This document shows, in pieces, positions 60,034 through 64,000 of a stretch of DNA of 64,000 nt. Under the pieces are notes generated by a model that worked only from the letters and a program-made list of their open reading frames with translations, did no database searches and was not told where the DNA came from. The position numbers and the translations under genes are program-made. Location of the stretch: contig JBFWYG010000009.1 in assembly GCA_050186725.1 (NCBI GenBank), forward strand, positions 1 through 64,000, in the 5' to 3' direction. The DNA is from JADJYF01 sp050186725 (GTDB taxonomy: Bacteria > Pseudomonadota > Gammaproteobacteria > Ga0077536). Position 1 is the stretch's first letter, and the number at the start of each line of letters is the position of its first letter.

Positions 60034-61194
60034 CTACTGGTGGGTCTTCACGCGCGTCCAGGCGCGGGTCAGGAGGCGGTCGTAGGCCGGCGTGTTGACC
60101 ACGCTCGGGAACAGCGTCGTGCGTACCGCGTCGTCGGGGTACACCGACTTGTCGGCGGCGAGCGCGGGATCGAGCAGGGGCGTGGAGGCGAGGTTGGCGT
60201 TGGCATAACCGATGGTGTTGCTGATCGCCGCCGCGACCTCGGCGCGCAGGACGTAGTCGATGAAGCGGTGCGCGTTCTGCGGATGCGGCGCGTCCTTCGG
60301 GATCGCCATGGTGTCGGCTGCAATCATCGCGCCTTCACGCGGAATGACGTACGCGATGTCGGTGCCCTGGCCGGCCTCGCGCGCGCGGCTGCGTGCCTGG
60401 AACACGTCGCCGCCCCAGCCCATGGCGACGCACACTTCCCCCGCCGCGAGATCGTTCAGGTACTGCGAAGAGTGGAAGTAGCGCACCTGCGCGCGCATCG
60501 CGGCCAGCGCCTGCTCCACCTTGGCGAGATCGGCTTCGCTCTGGCTGTCGGTGGGCAGACCGAGGTAGCGCAGCATCGCTGGCACCACTTCGCTCGGTGC
60601 GTCGAGCAGGCTCACGCCGCAGTCCTTGAAGTGCGCCACCACCGCCGGGTCGAACAACAGCCGCCAGCTGTCGACCGGCGCGTCTGGCATGCGTTCGCGC
60701 ACCTTGGTCACGTTGTAGCCGAAGCCGGTGGTGCTCCACAGGTAGGGCACGGCGTAGCGGTTGTCGGGATCGTAGGCGGCGAGGGCCTTCAGCACGGTCG
60801 GATCGAGATTGCCGTAGTTCGTCAGCAGGTGGCGATCGAGCGGCTGGAACACGCCGGCCTTGATCTGCCGCGCGACGAAGTTGGCGGTCGGCACCACGAT
60901 GTCGTAGCCGGTGTTGCCGGCCAGGAGCTTCGCTTCCAGCACTTCGTTGCTGTCGAACACGTCGTAGCGCACCTTGATGCCGGTCTCGCGCTCGAAGTTG
61001 GCGATGGTGTCGGGGGCGATGTAGTCGGACCAGTTGTAGACGTTCAGCACCGGCTCTTCCGCGCCCGCGGCGTGCGCCGACGCGGCACTGTCCGCGCCCT
61101 TGGCGGGCTCGGCATCGCCGCCACCGCAGGCGGCGAGCAGCAACAGGCAGGCGGCCGCGGTCAGGTGGCGCAGGGCGAAGGGCAGGGCGGACAT
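60034..61194 (-). CDS. potF: Polyamine-binding lipoprotein (PotF-type)
   Basis: 386-residue substrate-binding protein of the ABC importer. The leader ends with lipobox LLAAC (Cys23), so it is membrane-anchored, unlike the free PotF of E. coli. VLNVYNWSDYIAPDTIANFE is the PotD/PotF N-terminus, with YDVFDSNEVLEAKLLAG and YDIVVPT following. VPYLWSTTGFGYN and VCVAMGWGGDVFQA also match PotF. It starts 19 nt after spuC. Confidence 0.94.
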   Translation of the reverse strand: MSALPFALRHLTAAACLLLLAACGGGDAEPAKGADSAASAHAAGAEEPVLNVYNWSDYIAPDTIANFERETGIKVRYDVFDSNEVLEAKLLAGNTGYDIVVPTANFVARQIKAGVFQPLDRHLLTNYGNLDPTVLKALAAYDPDNRYAVPYLWSTTGFGYNVTKVRERMPDAPVDSWRLLFDPAVVAHFKDCGVSLLDAPSEVVPAMLRYLGLPTDSQSEADLAKVEQALAAMRAQVRYFHSSQYLNDLAAGEVCVAMGWGGDVFQARSRAREAGQGTDIAYVIPREGAMIAADTMAIPKDAPHPQNAHRFIDYVLRAEVAAAISNTIGYANANLASTPLLDPALAADKSVYPDDAVRTTLFPSVVNTPAYDRLLTRAWTRVKTHQ

Positions 61195-61213
61195 CGACGG
61201 CTTTCCGGCAAGC

Positions 61214-62596
61214 TCAGGGATGATCGTGCACCGCCGCGGCGGTCAGATCGAGACAGCGCGCGGCGAGCGCCACGAGTTCATCGATCTCGGCGCGGCTCAT
61301 GACCAGCGCCGGCGAGAGCACCATGGTGTCGCCCACCGCGCGCATCACCAGGCCCTCGTCGAAGCAGATGTCGCGACACACTGTGCCGACCTCGCCGACC
61401 GGCGCGTGGCGGCGACGCGTGCCCTTGTCCTTGACCAGTTCCAGCGCGGCGATGAAGCCGATGCCGCGCACTTCGCCGACCAGCGGGTGCGAAGCGAGTT
61501 CGCGCAGACGCGCCTGCAGGTAAGGGCCGGTGTCGTCATGCACGCGCTCGATGAGGCGCTCGTCCGCGAGGATGCGTAGGTTGCGCTCGGCCACCGCGCA
61601 GCAGGTCGGATGGCCGGAATAGGTGTAGCCGTGGTTGAACTCGCCGCCGTGTTCGATGAGCGTCGCGGCGATGTCGTCGCTGACCAGCACGCCGCCGATG
61701 GGCAGGTAGCCCGAGGACAGGCCCTTGGCGATCACCATGAGATCCGGCGTGACGCCGAAGTGCTCACAGCCGAACCAGTGGCCCAGGCGGCCGAAGCCGC
61801 AAATCACTTCGTCGCTCACCAGCAGCACGTCGTACTTGCGGCAGATGCGCTCGATCTCGGGCCAGTAACTCTCCGGCGGCACGATCACGCCGCCCGCGCC
61901 CTGCACCGGCTCGCCGATGAAGGCCGCCACCCGTGCCGGGCCGAGCGCGAGGATGCGCTCTTCCAGCAGGCGCGCGGCGCGCAGGCCGAACTCGTCGGGC
62001 GCGAGGTCGCCGCCGCGCTCGAACCAGTAGGGCGGGTCGATGTGTTCGATGCCCGGGATGGGCAGCCCGCCCTGGGCGTGCATGTAGCTCATGCCGCCGA
62101 GGCTCGCGCCGGCCAGCGTGCTGCCGTGGTAGGCCAGCCAGCGGCTGATGAGGATGTCCTTCTGCGGTCGATGGCGCGTCGCCCAGTAATGCCGCACCAG
62201 GCGCACCACCGTGTCGTTCGCTTCCGAACCGGAACTGGTGAAGAACACGTGGTTCAGGTGCGGCGGCGTCAACTCGGCGAGGCGGGCCGCGAGCGCGAGC
62301 GTGGGCGGCGTCGCGGTCTTGAAGAAGCTGTTGTAGAAGGGCAGTTCCTGCATCTGCGCGCTGGCGGCCTCGGCCAGCTCGCGCCGGCCGTAACCGACGT
62401 TCACGCACCACAGTCCCGCCATGCCGTCCAGCAGGCGGCGGCCCTCGGAGTCCCACAGGTAGACGCCCTCGGCGCGGGTGATGATGCGCGCGCCGCGTGC
62501 GTGCAGGGCCTTGCTGTCGGTGAAGGGATGCAGGTAGTGCTGCCGGTCCAGCGCCTGCCAGCCGGCGGTGTCGTGCGTCGAGGCGAGCGTGCTCAT
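61214..62596 (-). CDS. spuC: Putrescine-type class III aminotransferase
   Basis: 460-residue PLP enzyme similar to Pseudomonas SpuC (polyamine:pyruvate aminotransferase), which turns putrescine into 4-aminobutanal. Family parts are LHPFTDSKALHARGARIITRAEGVYLWDSEGRR (in pieces), GMAGLWCVNVGYGRRELA, FTSSGSEANDTVVRLVRHYW and WLAYHGSTLAGASLGGM. The cofactor region reads LLVSDEVICGFGRLG, and the PLP lysine is in DLMVIAKGLSSGYLPIG. It is first in the polyamine operon. The upstream 93-nt spacer to the CAP/RTX gene is less GC-rich (TGATGCAAATTACC) and may hold the operon promoter. Confidence 0.93.
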   Translation of the reverse strand: MSTLASTHDTAGWQALDRQHYLHPFTDSKALHARGARIITRAEGVYLWDSEGRRLLDGMAGLWCVNVGYGRRELAEAASAQMQELPFYNSFFKTATPPTLALAARLAELTPPHLNHVFFTSSGSEANDTVVRLVRHYWATRHRPQKDILISRWLAYHGSTLAGASLGGMSYMHAQGGLPIPGIEHIDPPYWFERGGDLAPDEFGLRAARLLEERILALGPARVAAFIGEPVQGAGGVIVPPESYWPEIERICRKYDVLLVSDEVICGFGRLGHWFGCEHFGVTPDLMVIAKGLSSGYLPIGGVLVSDDIAATLIEHGGEFNHGYTYSGHPTCCAVAERNLRILADERLIERVHDDTGPYLQARLRELASHPLVGEVRGIGFIAALELVKDKGTRRRHAPVGEVGTVCRDICFDEGLVMRAVGDTMVLSPALVMSRAEIDELVALAARCLDLTAAAVHDHP

Positions 62597-62689
62597 GGCT
62601 GGCGGGGTGAATGCTTCGAATGGGGCCGGAAGGCGCCGCGACGCGCCTGCCGGTAATTTGCATCAATTCCCCGCGAGCGTCGAGCCGCG

Positions 62690-64000
62690 CTAGAGGATGA
62701 AATCCGTCGCGGTCAGGTTGTGCAGGCCCGCCAGATCGATGCGGAAGTCCGCCTGGCGATCGCCGTTCACGTCGCCCTCGACATGGGTGCGATCGCTGGC
62801 GGTGCCGGCCAGGTTGGTGAACCTGAAGTGCAGCTGCCCGGCCACGCCGCTGAACGCCGACTTGCCGATGAACTTGAAGGCGTTGTTGGCGCCGCCGGTG
62901 ATGGCGTCGATGCCGGACAGGTCGATGTCGTCGGTGCCGCGCAGGAAGTCCTTGATGAGGTCGCGGCCGTTGCTGGCCACGGTGCTCTCGGTGGTCTTGT
63001 TGTAGTCGAAGATGTCACGCGCGGCGCCACCGGTCAGCGTGTCGCGGCCGCTGCCGCCGGTCAGCGTGTCGATGCCGCTACCGCCATTCAGCGTGTCGTG
63101 GCCGCCCACGCCGAGCAGCTTGTCGTTGCCGTCGCCGCCGCTCAGCAGGTTGTTGCCCTTGTTGCCGAGCAGCTGGTTGTTGCCGGTGTTGCCGGCGGCC
63201 TTGAGCGGCGCGACGCCGAGCAGGGTGGCGCTGCCGGCGCCGGCGCCGAGGACGATGTTGCCCGAGGAGAGGATCTCGCTCGTGCCGGCCAGGTCGACCT
63301 TGACGTTGGCGTTGGCCGTGACCGTGACGTTGACCGCGCGCGCCAGGTCCCCGCCGCTGAACGCGACCAGGTAGCTGCCGGCATCGAGTGCGAGCGCGTA
63401 ACCGCCTGCCGGCGCCGTCGTGGTGCTGTCCAGCGCGTTACCGGCCTGCTTCGCGGTGACGCTGATGTTGGCCCGCTGTTCGCCGATGTCGTAGAAGTTG
63501 TCACCGTCCGCGTCGGCGATGGCTACACCGGTAATGAACACCTGGTCGCCGGTGAAAGCGAAGTTCTGGGTGGCGAACAGCGAGTCGAAATTGGTGCCGC
63601 CGTCCTGGAAGCCGCCGCGCTTCAAACCGATCCCGAGTTCCTGGTAATCCTCGAACAGGATGTTCTCGCGGTGGGGCGGGCTCTTGAACAGGCCTTCATG
63701 CTCGGCCAGCAGGAAACCGAGCAGGTTGAAGCCGTTGCCCGTGGTGCCCTGGAAGGCGATGTTCTCGCCCGACGCGGCCGGCGGCGTGAACACGTAGCCG
63801 GCGAGCTCCATGCGGCTCTGCGGCGTGCCGTCGCCGATGCCCTGGTGCTCGAACAGGTCGACGTCGATCATGTGCTGGCTGTGGGCGCGGGCAGAGTTCA
63901 CCAGCAGCAGGTTGCCGGCCAGCACCTGCTTGGCGGTCGCGGTCAGCGTGCCGGCGGTGAGGCCCTGGTTCAAATCAATGCCGAAACGCGCTGCTTCCCC
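62690..64000 (-). CDS. Secreted CAP (SCP) domain protein with RTX calcium-binding repeats (N-terminus beyond window)
   Basis: 436 residues are visible and the frame is open to base 64000, so the start lies outside the window. A CAP/SCP-PR1 domain occupies about 30-150: SGENIAFQG, then LAEHEGLFKSPPHRENILFEDYQELGIG. A carboxypeptidase-regulatory-like beta domain follows (ITGVAIADADGDNFYDIGEQ). From about 270 there are at least four nine-residue RTX repeats (GGDGNDKLLGVGGHDTLNGG, then GGSGIDTLTGGSGRDTLTGG). The end, DFRIDLAGLHNLTATDFIL, is typical of type I secretion substrates. It is presumably exported by a TolC-type system. An in-frame TTG at 63973 is not needed as a start. Confidence 0.9.
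   Translation of the reverse strand, partial: GEAARFGIDLNQGLTAGTLTATAKQVLAGNLLLVNSARAHSQHMIDVDLFEHQGIGDGTPQSRMELAGYVFTPPAASGENIAFQGTTGNGFNLLGFLLAEHEGLFKSPPHRENILFEDYQELGIGLKRGGFQDGGTNFDSLFATQNFAFTGDQVFITGVAIADADGDNFYDIGEQRANISVTAKQAGNALDSTTTAPAGGYALALDAGSYLVAFSGGDLARAVNVTVTANANVKVDLAGTSEILSSGNIVLGAGAGSATLLGVAPLKAAGNTGNNQLLGNKGNNLLSGGDGNDKLLGVGGHDTLNGGSGIDTLTGGSGRDTLTGGAARDIFDYNKTTESTVASNGRDLIKDFLRGTDDIDLSGIDAITGGANNAFKFIGKSAFSGVAGQLHFRFTNLAGTASDRTHVEGDVNGDRQADFRIDLAGLHNLTATDFIL

Overview
The window is GC-rich DNA with two 100-N scaffold gaps, so it is probably part of a draft or metagenome-assembled genome. The order dnaX-ybaB-recR, orn, nnr-tsaE-amiC-mutL-miaA-hfq-hflX-hflK-hflC-(DUF2065)-hisZ-purA is the classical gammaproteobacterial one. 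A small-type SRP RNA, a split nrdJa/nrdJb class II ribonucleotide reductase and spuC/pot/puuA polyamine genes fit a free-living gammaproteobacterium. I cannot name a genus. No rRNA, tRNA, prophage, complete insertion sequence or CRISPR array was seen.

Layout. 1-2.6 kb (minus): hydantoinase/oxoprolinase A (cut by the window edge) and alanine dehydrogenase. 2.6-19.6 kb (plus): SRP RNA followed by a long housekeeping block for DNA replication and repair (dnaX, ybaB, recR, mutL), RNA turnover and modification (orn, tsaE, miaA, hfq), metabolite repair (nnr), wall splitting (amiC), membrane proteolysis (hflK/hflC), and histidine, purine and PLP synthesis. 19.7-23.1 kb (minus): napG-napH electron-transfer proteins coupled to a lytic transglycosylase, with no napA in view. 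23.4-26 kb: Lrp/AsnC regulator, 3-hydroxybutyrate dehydrogenase and a small DUF1631-like protein. 26-29.1 kb (minus): a MOSC-MoxR-CoxE operon. 30-33 kb (minus): a gap-interrupted DMT permease, a Ca2+/H+ antiporter and a run of small coupled genes. 33-38.5 kb (plus): LLM oxidoreductase, hemN behind an FNR-like dyad, and nrdJa/nrdJb. 38.9-43.3 kb (minus): a double cyclic-nucleotide/rhodanese protein, an enoyl-CoA hydratase and rlmI. 43.5-51.1 kb (plus): SDR, acyl-CoA dehydrogenase, acyl-CoA synthetase and two coupled MFS transporters. 51.2-54.1 kb: NUDIX and MscS. 54.1-62.6 kb (minus): a polyamine uptake and breakdown operon, spuC-potF-potA-potH-potI-puuA-amidotransferase, ending in a cation diffusion facilitator. 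62.7-64 kb (minus): a secreted CAP-domain/RTX protein running off the edge.

The most striking non-coding signal is a set of intergenic palindromes. One is a 23-bp REP-like hairpin (15 copies plus a variant) with changing stems around a conserved TTCA loop; it also forms the 38-bp tandem units on both sides of the second assembly gap. The others are two hairpin families that share the outer arms GGGACAGACC/GGTCTGTCCC but have different interiors. Several pairs differ by compensatory stem changes. One element supplies the stop codon of rlmI, and the last codons of nrdJb are duplicated beside another cluster. No mobilising transposase is in the window.

Other points of interest are a MutL that lacks the endonuclease motif, napGH without a nitrate reductase, a CDF metal exporter at the end of the polyamine operon, and eleven 4-nt GTGA/ATGA gene overlaps.
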